64,000 bases of DNA from Clostridiaceae bacterium (lineage in GTDB: Bacteria > Bacillota > Clostridia > Peptostreptococcales > Natronincolaceae). Both the position numbers and the translations under genes were made by a program. Shown here piece after piece: positions 18,155 through 25,995 of this stretch (position 1 is the first letter of the stretch; each line of letters opens with the position of its first letter). The notes below the pieces were generated by a model. It ran no database searches and was not told the DNA's origin. It saw only the letters and a list, made by a program, of their open reading frames with translations. The stretch is from positions 453,988 to 517,987 of the forward strand of contig JAHDLO010000015.1 of assembly GCA_018432235.1 (NCBI GenBank), given 5' to 3'.

Positions 18155-19135
18155 TTATAATGATTTGAATGGCGCTATAATAGTTTCGATTTCCGTCAGC
18201 TGGCCTTCTGTTAAATTCCAGGTCATGGCATTGATATTCCTTTCCAGCTGAGATATATTCGAAGCGCCTGCTATGATAGAAGTGACCTCTTCCTTCTGTC
18301 TTAGCCAGTTAAATGCAATTTCATTTATTGGTCTTCCAATTTTATCTGCAAAGGCTCCTATCGCAAGAGCGCCATCATAGTACTTTTTAAACAAAGGCCC
18401 CCGTAGCTTTGGGTTCGCATTTCTTATATCATTTTCAGAAAAATTCTTTTCTTTTTTAAAGGCGCCTGCCAGTAGGCCTTGAAATAGAGGACTATAGGGC
18501 AAAAATGCCTGCTGGTGCGCCTTCACCATAGGCAGCACCTCAGACTCAGTTCTGTAAGCAAGAGGTATATTATGATAGCTGTCGGTATTTCTCTCAAGCA
18601 TGTTATATAATGACTGCTGAACACTAATTTCAATCATTGACATAAACTGCTCCATATCCTGCTGACCAAAATTTGAAAGCCCGATATACCTGATTTTCCC
18701 TGCTTTTTTTATTTCCTCCAGGGCGCTGACGGTCTCTTCTATCGGTGTATGCTTATCCGGCCAATGTAGTTGATAGATGTCTATGTAGTCTGTCTGGAGT
18801 CTTTGCAAACTCTCATCAATTTCCCTCAATATGCTCTTTTTTGTTAAGTTATTGGTATTTTCAAGCTTTTGATTCCAAACTAAACCACATTTGCTGGCTA
18901 TCAGTACCTTTGATCTCTTATCGCCCTTTAATGCTTTACCCAGAAGCTCTTCAGCTCTTCCATATCCGTAAACGGGTGCCACATCAAAAAGATTAATGCC
19001 ATAGTCGACGGCTGCATGAACAAGCGCTATAGTATTATCTCCAACGGAATTGTCCCATTGGCCTCCAAAGTTCCAGCAACCTATGCCTATTGCTGAAAGA
19101 GCTTCCTTAATCTTTGCTACTTTTTTATACAGCAT
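18155..19135 (-). CDS. aldo/keto reductase
   Basis: 326-residue AKR (NADPH-dependent TIM barrel). The catalytic tetrad Asp-Tyr-Lys-His is visible: FDVAPVYGYG (D, Y), ASKCGLVW (K) and IYQLHWPDK (H). GLSNFG and the C-terminal IAGASN cofactor motif follow. Fits subfamilies acting on sugars or their aldehydes. It lies between permease and kinase genes in the sugar operon, so it probably interconverts the imported sugar and its alcohol or keto form before phosphorylation. Confidence 0.92.
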   Translation of the reverse strand: MLYKKVAKIKEALSAIGIGCWNFGGQWDNSVGDNTIALVHAAVDYGINLFDVAPVYGYGRAEELLGKALKGDKRSKVLIASKCGLVWNQKLENTNNLTKKSILREIDESLQRLQTDYIDIYQLHWPDKHTPIEETVSALEEIKKAGKIRYIGLSNFGQQDMEQFMSMIEISVQQSLYNMLERNTDSYHNIPLAYRTESEVLPMVKAHQQAFLPYSPLFQGLLAGAFKKEKNFSENDIRNANPKLRGPLFKKYYDGALAIGAFADKIGRPINEIAFNWLRQKEEVTSIIAGASNISQLERNINAMTWNLTEGQLTEIETIIAPFKSL

Positions 19136-19153
19136 ATTTTATACCTCCTCTAA

Positions 19154-20134
19154 TTAACGTCTCAATTTGTCTAAGAGCACTGCTATAACAATTAACGATC
19201 CAATAATAATCTCTAAAATGAAGGAATTTACGCCCAGTAGGACCCCACCTTGACGAAGGGTAGCCATAATCATCGACCCCAATACTGTTCCTATAACACT
19301 TCCGGCACCACCGTCCAAACTTGCACCTCCCACAACCGCAGCAGCTATCGCATCCAATTCATATCCAGAGCCGGCTGTCGGTACGCCATTACCCAGCCTT
19401 GCAGTCAGCAGAATACCTGCTATACTACAAACTAATGCAGAGAACATATAGACACCATAGGTCGTCCTTCGTATATTAATACCGCTTAATCTTGCAGCTT
19501 CTCTATTGCTTCCGAGGGCATATACATTCCTGCCGAAAACAGTTTTCTTGGTCATAAACCATGCTAAGCCAATAATGGCAAGCCAAACGACAAAGAGAAA
19601 AGGTATATTGAATATCTCTATCTGAGCAATATTTCTAAATTCTCTTGGCAATCCGGATATCATACTTGCATTTGTCAGGAGCATTATTACTGCTCTTATT
19701 ACAGTCATTGTCCCCATGGTTGCAATAAAGGGTGGTACCTTGCCATCATAGACCAAAATCCCATTGACTAACCCAATTAATGTACCAGCTATGGCGGCTA
19801 TTAGGATTGAGATGGTGATAGAAGCGCCACTAGCCATGCTTAAGGCAGCAACCACACCTGAAAGACCGGTAACAGACCCAACTGACAAATCAATACCTGA
19901 TGACGTTATGACTACTACCATTCCAATTGCAATAATGCCATAGATTGATGCTTGTCTGGTGAGGGTTTTTAAATTACTTGCCGTAAAAAACACATCTGAT
20001 TTAACAGTAAGAAATATTATTAGCAATCCCAATAGCATAACTAAAAAGAGTTCCGTCCTCATTCCTGTACTGAAAAATCTTAGTGCTTTTTTTCCTTTGG
20101 GCTTCCCCTTTTTTTCTTTTACATACTTTTCCAT
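19154..20134 (-). CDS. sugar ABC transporter permease (RbsC/BPD_transp_2 family)
   Basis: 326 residues with 8-10 hydrophobic segments. The family signature VYALGSNREAARLSGINIRRT and AAAVVGGASLDGGAGSVIGT are the RbsC-type ATPase-contacting loop and pore elements. It forms a homodimeric channel with the double ATPase encoded 12 bp upstream. SD AAAGGAGG precedes the ATG. The N-terminal 25 residues are strongly basic and cytoplasmic. Confidence 0.94.
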   Translation of the reverse strand: MEKYVKEKKGKPKGKKALRFFSTGMRTELFLVMLLGLLIIFLTVKSDVFFTASNLKTLTRQASIYGIIAIGMVVVITSSGIDLSVGSVTGLSGVVAALSMASGASITISILIAAIAGTLIGLVNGILVYDGKVPPFIATMGTMTVIRAVIMLLTNASMISGLPREFRNIAQIEIFNIPFLFVVWLAIIGLAWFMTKKTVFGRNVYALGSNREAARLSGINIRRTTYGVYMFSALVCSIAGILLTARLGNGVPTAGSGYELDAIAAAVVGGASLDGGAGSVIGTVLGSMIMATLRQGGVLLGVNSFILEIIIGSLIVIAVLLDKLRR

Positions 20135-20145
20135 AGAAACCTCCT

Positions 20146-21645
20146 TTAACGTATACCAGACGCCAGTTTAAGTATTTTTTCATCGTTAAATTCCGACTTC
20201 TCTAAAATACCCATTTGCTTGCCTTCATACATGACAAGAATACGATTGGATAAACCCATTACCTCCGGTAAATATGATGAAATCAGCAAAATTGATTTTC
20301 CCTGCTGTAGTAACTGCTCAAAAATTTTATAGATCTCATGCTTCGCACCGACATCTATTCCTACTGTTGGTTCGTCGAATATAAAAATATCACTTTCATG
20401 AGCCAGCCATTTTGAAATGACAACCTTCTGCTGATTACCGCCAGATAGATTCATAACCATTTGATGTATCGAGGGGGTTTTTGTCCTAAGACGCTCCACT
20501 AATTTTTCAGCTTGATCATCACTCTTCCTAGAATCTATTATTCCGAACCTTGAAACCTTATTAATTGAAACCATATTTGTATTGGTTGCCACGGATAGGT
20601 CTAAAGCTAAGCCTTCTTCCTTCCTGTTTTCAGGTATCAAGGCCATGCCTTTTGCTATTGCTGCCTGTGGACTGCTTATGTCAGATTCTTTTCCATTTAC
20701 GAAAATAGTCCCGGTGTCTTTTTTATCCGCACCAAAAATACATCTTACTATTTCAGTACGTCCTGAGCCGACAAGACCAAACATACCAAAAATTTCGCCT
20801 CTTTTAATTTCAAAATTTACATTTTGGAATGACTTGCCCCTTGAGAGATTTTCAACCCGTAATACAGCTTCTCCTTGCTTTGCCTGTTGTATTTCATACA
20901 TGCTGTCTGTATTTCGGCCCACCATCATGGTTATGAGCTGGTTTTCGTTGGTTTCTATTGTATTTACAGTCTTTACGATGGTGCCATCCTTCATGACAGT
21001 TACGCGATCACTAATTTTGAAAATTTCATCCATTCTATGGGTGATATAGACGATGCCAACATTTCTTTTCTTTAACATTAGAATAATCTTAAATAACTGC
21101 TCAATTTCTTCATTTGTAAGTAATGCAGTCGGTTCATCGAATATTACCAGCTTTGCTTTAAGGTGAAGAATCTTACCTATTGCAACCATTTCCTGTTGTG
21201 CAACCGACAATTCGCTAATAATTGACTTAGGATTAACATGCACATTGATGGACTCTAAAACCTTTTTGGTTTCGCTATACATCGTCTTATAATCCACCAA
21301 CCCTAACTTTGTTTTAGGCAATTGCCCCATATAGAAGTTTTCAGCTATCGTCAAATCCTTGGCTAAATTGATATCCTGATATACCGCCCCAAGACCATGT
21401 CTTTCAGCCTGCAGTGGAGATTTAAAATCCACAGCCTTTCCCTCGATAAAAATCTCACCGGATGTCCTGATGTGGACTCCCATAAGTATTTTTATAATGG
21501 TAGACTTACCGGCGCCATTCTCTCCAACTAATGCAAGGACCTCACCCTTTTTTACATCAAAGCTAACATTATCTAGAGCCCTAACTCCGGGAAATTCCTT
21601 CGATAAGTTCTTTACCTCAATTATTTTTTCATGCTCTAATGACAT
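20146..21645 (-). CDS. sugar ABC transporter ATP-binding protein (RbsA-like, double NBD)
   Basis: About 499 residues with two ATPase domains. The first has Walker A GENGAGKST, signature LSVAQQEM and Walker B LVIFDEPT. The second has GLVGSGRTE, LSGGNQQKVVISKW and IFIFDEPTVGIDV. The ATP sites differ in the usual way for CUT2 sugar importers. ATG 21645 is better spaced (6 nt) from AGGAGG than GTG 21651. It powers uptake with the downstream permease and upstream binding protein. Confidence 0.94.
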   Translation of the reverse strand: MSLEHEKIIEVKNLSKEFPGVRALDNVSFDVKKGEVLALVGENGAGKSTIIKILMGVHIRTSGEIFIEGKAVDFKSPLQAERHGLGAVYQDINLAKDLTIAENFYMGQLPKTKLGLVDYKTMYSETKKVLESINVHVNPKSIISELSVAQQEMVAIGKILHLKAKLVIFDEPTALLTNEEIEQLFKIILMLKKRNVGIVYITHRMDEIFKISDRVTVMKDGTIVKTVNTIETNENQLITMMVGRNTDSMYEIQQAKQGEAVLRVENLSRGKSFQNVNFEIKRGEIFGMFGLVGSGRTEIVRCIFGADKKDTGTIFVNGKESDISSPQAAIAKGMALIPENRKEEGLALDLSVATNTNMVSINKVSRFGIIDSRKSDDQAEKLVERLRTKTPSIHQMVMNLSGGNQQKVVISKWLAHESDIFIFDEPTVGIDVGAKHEIYKIFEQLLQQGKSILLISSYLPEVMGLSNRILVMYEGKQMGILEKSEFNDEKILKLASGIR

Positions 21646-21687
21646 AGCCACCCTCCTCGCCAGTGTTAAGCTAGCTGTATTTTTAAA

Positions 21688-21727
21688 AATATCACAGACA
21701 CGAAGGAGATTCCATGTCTGTGATATT
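21688..21727 (-). terminator. intercistronic hairpin between binding-protein and ATPase genes
   Basis: A perfect 13-bp stem (AATATCACAGACA with TGTCTGTGATATT) and a 14-nt loop, followed on the minus strand by a short T-run. It lies in the 100-bp gap inside the sugar operon. Such hairpins often cause partial termination or protect the upstream message, giving more binding protein than membrane components. It might instead be a full terminator, but no second promoter is evident downstream. Confidence 0.65.
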
Positions 21728-21745
21728 AAAACTACCTTTGATCAG

Positions 21746-22783
21746 CTATTCTAAAGGATAGAGAAGCTTATGTACTTCAGGCTCCTGCATATTTTCCTTC
21801 TTAACTATGGTGGCGTCTATTATAATATCCTTTTTTACTGATTTTCCTTCAATAGCATCAATAGCGTACATAACGCCGTCATATCCCATTCCGAAAGGGT
21901 TTTGAACTACTAAGCCTTTTAAAACACCGTTAGCAAGGGCATCTATTTGATCCTCATTTGTATCGAAGGCATAGGCTACTATGTCGTTATACTTTCCTGA
22001 CTCTTCAAGCGCTGCAGCTATACCAACCCCCATGTGGTTGTTATCCCCAAATATCCCTATTAAATCAGGATTGGCTGCTATGGTGTTCTCAGCTATGCTC
22101 AAGGCCTTTGTGATATCATTGTCACCATACTGAGTTTCCAGTACCACGATACCTGGTACCAGCTCCTTCATCTTTTCAATAAAGCCTTCTGTTCGCTCAG
22201 TGTTAACCATTGTACCTGCTACAGAGCTGATTACAATTACCTTTTTGCCAGTGGGATCTATGCCCATATTCTTCCAATCCTCAACCATTTCCTTGGCAGC
22301 CATAGCAGCAGCGATTCTATGGTCAGTTGCCAAGAAGGAAGTATAGATGTCTGTATTAAGCTTATTGTCTATAGTAATCACCGGAATCCCACTGCTAATA
22401 GCATTTTCAACAGCGGGTACTGTAGCATCAGAGCTAGTTGAGGAAATGACAACCGCATTTGGTTTTCTAGAGATAACGTTTTCAAGAATTGAGACCTGTC
22501 TGTCAATATCCGTTTCTGATGGCGGTCCATCAGTGGTTACAACAACTTTTCCATTGCTGTCTCTTTCAGCAGCCTTGGCTCCTGCTAGCAAGGTTTGCCA
22601 ATAGTCTGAGTCAGTGGCCTTAACTATAACAGCTATGCTATAAGGTTCATTTATGTCTGCATCACCTATGTCATCGACGTCTCCTTGATCAGTTTGGGTG
22701 TCATCGGTGTTTGTACCACAGCCAGCCAACAACGTAACCCCCAATAAGAACACCAGCAAAAATGCTAAAATCCTTCTTTTCAT
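21746..22783 (-). CDS. sugar-binding lipoprotein of ABC transporter (Peripla_BP_4 family)
   Basis: 345 residues. A lipoprotein signal peptide with lipobox LLAGC (about residues 18-22) anchors it outside the membrane; an acidic linker follows. The two-lobed domain starts at PYSIAVIVKATDSDYWQTL and carries AVVISSTSSDATVPAVENA, typical of RbsB-like proteins for pentoses/hexoses or AI-2. First structural gene of the operon, with GGGAGGAG before the ATG and the palindromic operator about 70 bp upstream. Confidence 0.94.
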   Translation of the reverse strand: MKRRILAFLLVFLLGVTLLAGCGTNTDDTQTDQGDVDDIGDADINEPYSIAVIVKATDSDYWQTLLAGAKAAERDSNGKVVVTTDGPPSETDIDRQVSILENVISRKPNAVVISSTSSDATVPAVENAISSGIPVITIDNKLNTDIYTSFLATDHRIAAAMAAKEMVEDWKNMGIDPTGKKVIVISSVAGTMVNTERTEGFIEKMKELVPGIVVLETQYGDNDITKALSIAENTIAANPDLIGIFGDNNHMGVGIAAALEESGKYNDIVAYAFDTNEDQIDALANGVLKGLVVQNPFGMGYDGVMYAIDAIEGKSVKKDIIIDATIVKKENMQEPEVHKLLYPLE

Positions 22784-22815
22784 AAATTTCTCCTCCCTTT
22801 TTGTATCTTATTTTC

Positions 22816-22839
22816 GGTGCCTCTTACTAATGAGACACC
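22816..22839 (-). other. leader hairpin of the sugar operon
   Basis: GGTGTCTC and GAGGCACC (minus strand) form an 8-bp stem with one G-U pair and an 8-nt loop, between the operator and the SD of the binding-protein gene. There is no T-run, so it is more likely a 5' mRNA stabiliser than a terminator. Confidence 0.4.
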
Positions 22840-22852
22840 AAAATTATTAAAA

Positions 22853-22878
22853 TATATATGGAACCGGTTCCATATATA
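22853..22878. promoter_or_regulatory. LacI-type operator, 26-bp perfect palindrome
   Basis: A perfect palindrome with arms TATATATGGAACC / GGTTCCATATATA, centred on CC|GG as expected for LacI-family operators. It lies between the end of lacI and the binding-protein gene, so it likely controls the structural operon. The promoter it overlaps is not obvious; the AT-rich arms could contribute the -10. Confidence 0.85.
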
Positions 22879-22890
22879 CTTAAAAAAAAT

Positions 22891-23913
22891 CTAGGGGCTC
22901 TTTTTCTCAGAGCCCTTTAATGAAACCTTAAACGGCATGATATATTCAACCCTTTGTCTACCTGGATTTTCAAACCGTTCTAATAGCATACGCATAGCTA
23001 CTCTTCCCATATCCACCGCATCCCTTGCTACATTGCTGAAGTCGTAGCCTAAGATGTCCAATACCTCATTATTATCAATTCCTATTGCAGATATATCCTT
23101 GCCGAGTACTAAATTGCACTCCTTAAGAGCTTTGATAAAGCCCAAGGTTGTTAGATTATTGCAGGTAAGTACGGCATCCGGCAAATCATCGCTGCTCATA
23201 AACTTCTTTGATAGCTGATATGCCTTCTCTACACTAAAATTACCTTCGTATATGTATTTATGGTCCATCATTATTTTGTAATCCTCTAACGCATTTAAGT
23301 AACCTTTATATCTGTCTTTTCCAATTTTTAATTTTAGGTCACCTGTAATAATCCCAATTTTTTTATGCCCTTCTTTAATCAGTATTTCTGTTGCACGATA
23401 CGAGCTTTGGTAGTTTTCAAAAAAAACGCCGTCCCACTGAGAGTTCTTTACGCCTCTATCTAAAAGTACAGTAGGAATTTTCAAATCTCTTAATTTGCCT
23501 TTTAATTTCTTCTCGGCCTCTCCATCATCATGATCATTTACAGGAGTTAAAATTAGACCCTTTACCCCCTGCATGTTGATCATATTTAAAGCACGTTCTT
23601 CCTTAGAGGAGTTATTATTTGTATCACAAAAAATCAAAGTGAGGTTTTTCTCATCTACAACTTCACTGATACCCTTTAAGATTTCTCCGAAGAAGGCATT
23701 GTCGGCCTCAGGAATAATTACGCCAATGGTATTGCTTTCCTTTTTGCTTAGGCTTCGCGCCGTTGCAGATGGATAATAAATGTTCTCCTTTATGACCTTT
23801 TCAATTTTTTCTCTTGTTTTTTCGTTTACATAGCCAGAATTATTTAGCACTCGTGATACTGTAGACTTTGAAACCTGACATATTTCTGCGATATCATTTA
23901 TAGTTAATTTCAT
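22891..23913 (-). CDS. LacI family transcriptional regulator
   Basis: 340 residues. The N-terminal HTH (INDIAEICQVSKSTVSRVLNN, with the hinge YYPSATARSL) binds a CG-centred palindrome. The C-terminal half is a periplasmic-binding-type effector domain (NTIGVIIPEADNAFFGEI; VLLDRG). SD GAGG before ATG. It is followed by its own terminator and then the palindromic operator, so it probably represses the transporter/kinase/aldolase operon and, through a second operator, itself. Confidence 0.95.
   Translation of the reverse strand: MKLTINDIAEICQVSKSTVSRVLNNSGYVNEKTREKIEKVIKENIYYPSATARSLSKKESNTIGVIIPEADNAFFGEILKGISEVVDEKNLTLIFCDTNNNSSKEERALNMINMQGVKGLILTPVNDHDDGEAEKKLKGKLRDLKIPTVLLDRGVKNSQWDGVFFENYQSSYRATEILIKEGHKKIGIITGDLKLKIGKDRYKGYLNALEDYKIMMDHKYIYEGNFSVEKAYQLSKKFMSSDDLPDAVLTCNNLTTLGFIKALKECNLVLGKDISAIGIDNNEVLDILGYDFSNVARDAVDMGRVAMRMLLERFENPGRQRVEYIMPFKVSLKGSEKKSP
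22895..22915 (-). terminator. intrinsic terminator embedded in the 3' end of lacI
   Basis: GGGCTCT/AGAGCCC form a perfect 7-bp stem made by the last codons of lacI; an 8-T run follows immediately after its TAG stop on the minus strand. lacI is thus transcribed separately from the operon that follows. Confidence 0.8.
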
Positions 23914-23929
23914 ATTATGACCTCATTTC

Positions 23930-23943
23930 TGAAACCGTTTCCA
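23930..23943. promoter_or_regulatory. LacI/CcpA-type operator upstream of lacI
   Basis: TGAAACCGTTTCCA matches the general LacI-family form TGxAAxCGxTTxCA and also the catabolite-response-element consensus. It sits exactly at the predicted transcription start of lacI, which fits autorepression or CcpA control. Its core differs from the operon palindrome (AACCGGTT), so two different regulators are possible. Confidence 0.65.
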
Positions 23944-23950
23944 TGTTTTG

Positions 23951-23979
23951 ATTATATAATGGCTGCCAATCTATGTCAA
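23951..23979 (-). promoter_or_regulatory. consensus sigma-A promoter of lacI
   Basis: On the minus strand TTGACA (23974-23979), a 17-nt spacer and TATAAT (23951-23956): both hexamers match consensus exactly. The predicted start (about 23944) lies next to the operator at 23930-23943, 31 nt before the ATG. Confidence 0.9.
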
Positions 23980-24029
23980 TATATGAAATAATTTTTATAT
24001 ATTAATAATCGGTCTTGAGCAGATTAAAG

Positions 24030-25820
24030 CTATAGGGGCCAAAATAACAATATTAAAGGCAATCCGATGATCATGATAATAATCGTTAGGGGCAGTCCCA
24101 TTTTCCAATAATCCTTGAAGTGATAACCACCGGGACCCATAACAAGCGTGTTTGATTGATGTCCAATTGGTGTTAGGAAGGCACTGGAGGCGGCAATGGC
24201 TACAGCCATAAGAAAGGGATCAGGAGATTTTCCCATGCCCGTTGCAACACTAATTGCGATTGGCGCCATTAAAACAGCCGCTGCTGCATTATTAATGATA
24301 TTTGTCAGAAGTATGGTAATGATCATAACAATTAGCAGCACAATCGCAGGTGACAGCATACCATTACTCCTTAGAATGAGGCTTGCTATAAGCTCAGAGC
24401 CGCCTGTCGTCTCAAGAGCCTCCCCCACCGGCAATAGAGCCCCTATTAACACGATAATAGGCCAGTCAATGCTGTCATAGATGTCCCTAGAGGTAACAAT
24501 GCCTGTAAGCACCATCACAGCAGCTACTGCCACAAAGGACACCTGTGGACTTAAGAGTCCTGCTGTCGTTAATGCTATTGCTGCAGCAAAGGCACCTATA
24601 GCGCTAAAGATTCTTTTGTTCTCTCTATGATTTACCAGCCGATAATCCCTATCCGCCAGAGGCAAGCATTTTAGGCTGCTTAGGGTTTCTTGAAGCGCAG
24701 AGGCTTTTGCCTGAAATAAGAGGATATCTCCCGCCCTAAAGCTAATGTTCTTTAATCTATTGGAGATTCTAGAGCCTTCCCTAGATACAGCCACCAGATT
24801 GACACCAAATTGAGGTCTTAGCCTTATCTTTTTAGCGGTTTGTCCTATTAATGGAGAGTCATCTCGAATAACGGCTTCCACCAGACTGTATTCCTTTGAA
24901 TTCAATAGCTCTCTATTTACCTCAGTATTGCAGCCAACTCCGGGTAAACCGATATCAGTTTTTTCCACCAATCGCTTAAGCTCCTCAGAATCAGCCTCTA
25001 AAATGAGAATGTCGCCTGAGAAAATTACATCAAAGGCTGTTGGGGCCAATATCTTCGTCTTGTTTCTAATAATACTCAATATATTAATATCCGTGTTTAT
25101 CTCAGTGCATAGCTCCGCAATGCTTTTACCACTGATATGTGAACCCATTGGCACACAGGCCTCAGTAACATAGTCTTCTATTTTAAATAACTCCTCAGAT
25201 GGGCTATCCTTTTTTCTCACAGGTATTAATCGCCACCCATAGACTGAGATAAAGATGATGCCAACAAGGGCAATCCCCAGCCCCACCTTTGTAAAATCAA
25301 ACATGCCAAAGGCGCTTAAGCCATTATCTGCTCTATATGCGGCAATAATGATATTGGGTGGTGTGCCTATCAATGTTGTTAAGCCACCTAGCAGAGAACC
25401 AAATGCTATGGGCATCAGAAGATTAGATGCAGGTATTTTGTTTTTCTTTGCCAAACGTATGGCCACCGGCATAACGATAGCCAAGGCACCAACATTGTTT
25501 ATAAAGCTGGAAAGTATGGCGGTTATTAAAGTGAGTATAGCAATTTGCTGGTTTTTGTTGCCCCCTATGGCCTCCAGCTTGTCGACCAAAAGCTCTACAG
25601 CGCCTACATTGATTAAGCCTCGGCTTATGATAAGGACAGCAGCAACCGTAATAACAACAGGGCTACCAAAGCCTGCAAAGGCTTCCTGTGGTTCTATTAT
25701 GCCTACCAATGTCAGAAATAGCAAGGCTAGTATGGCCACAATATCATATCTTAACCATCCCTTTATAAACATGAATAAAGCAAATATGATAGTTATAAAA
25801 ACCATAGCTTGATGTAACAT
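24030..25820 (-). CDS. SLC13/DASS family transporter with two TrkA-C domains
   Basis: 596 residues. The N-terminal (1-200) and C-terminal (410-596) halves are membrane bundles with CitMHS/DASS-type motifs (SSFINNVGALAIVMPVA and TNIINNAAAAVLMAPIA). Between them, at roughly 210-375, lie two TrkA-C (RCK-C) regulatory domains (MGSHISGKSIAEL; DSPLIGQTAKKIRLR). Such proteins carry sulfate, dicarboxylates or other anions with Na+. It is preceded by 175 bp without an evident promoter. Substrate not predictable. Confidence 0.9.
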   Translation of the reverse strand: MLHQAMVFITIIFALFMFIKGWLRYDIVAILALLFLTLVGIIEPQEAFAGFGSPVVITVAAVLIISRGLINVGAVELLVDKLEAIGGNKNQQIAILTLITAILSSFINNVGALAIVMPVAIRLAKKNKIPASNLLMPIAFGSLLGGLTTLIGTPPNIIIAAYRADNGLSAFGMFDFTKVGLGIALVGIIFISVYGWRLIPVRKKDSPSEELFKIEDYVTEACVPMGSHISGKSIAELCTEINTDINILSIIRNKTKILAPTAFDVIFSGDILILEADSEELKRLVEKTDIGLPGVGCNTEVNRELLNSKEYSLVEAVIRDDSPLIGQTAKKIRLRPQFGVNLVAVSREGSRISNRLKNISFRAGDILLFQAKASALQETLSSLKCLPLADRDYRLVNHRENKRIFSAIGAFAAAIALTTAGLLSPQVSFVAVAAVMVLTGIVTSRDIYDSIDWPIIVLIGALLPVGEALETTGGSELIASLILRSNGMLSPAIVLLIVMIITILLTNIINNAAAAVLMAPIAISVATGMGKSPDPFLMAVAIAASSAFLTPIGHQSNTLVMGPGGYHFKDYWKMGLPLTIIIMIIGLPLILLFWPL

Positions 25821-25935
25821 ATAACTCAGCTCCTTCTGCAGACTACAGTTATTTGCATTTAAATATATATTATAGATACCATTCTAGGGACATTCATTAA
25901 CACAATTTATATAACTTCTGAAGGTAAGTAAAAAA

Positions 25936-25980
25936 AGGGATGCCTCCCAACGATATTTCAATCATTGGTGCGACATCCCT
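25936..25980 (-). terminator. intrinsic terminator after aspartate kinase
   Basis: AGGGATG pairs with CATCCCT, an inner stem CCAACGAT/ATCATTGG (with G-U) extends the hairpin, and a run of seven T follows on the minus strand. It is 16 bp past the aspartate kinase stop. Confidence 0.85.
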
Positions 25981-25995
25981 AAACTACGATACAAC

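Noticed and set aside
20582..21049. Plus-strand frame of 155 codons
   Set aside because: Antisense to the RbsA-like double ATPase, which has both Walker A/B sets.
25255..25812. Plus-strand frame of 185 codons
   Set aside because: Antisense to the SLC13 transporter, whose membrane and TrkA-C motifs are clear; no SD.
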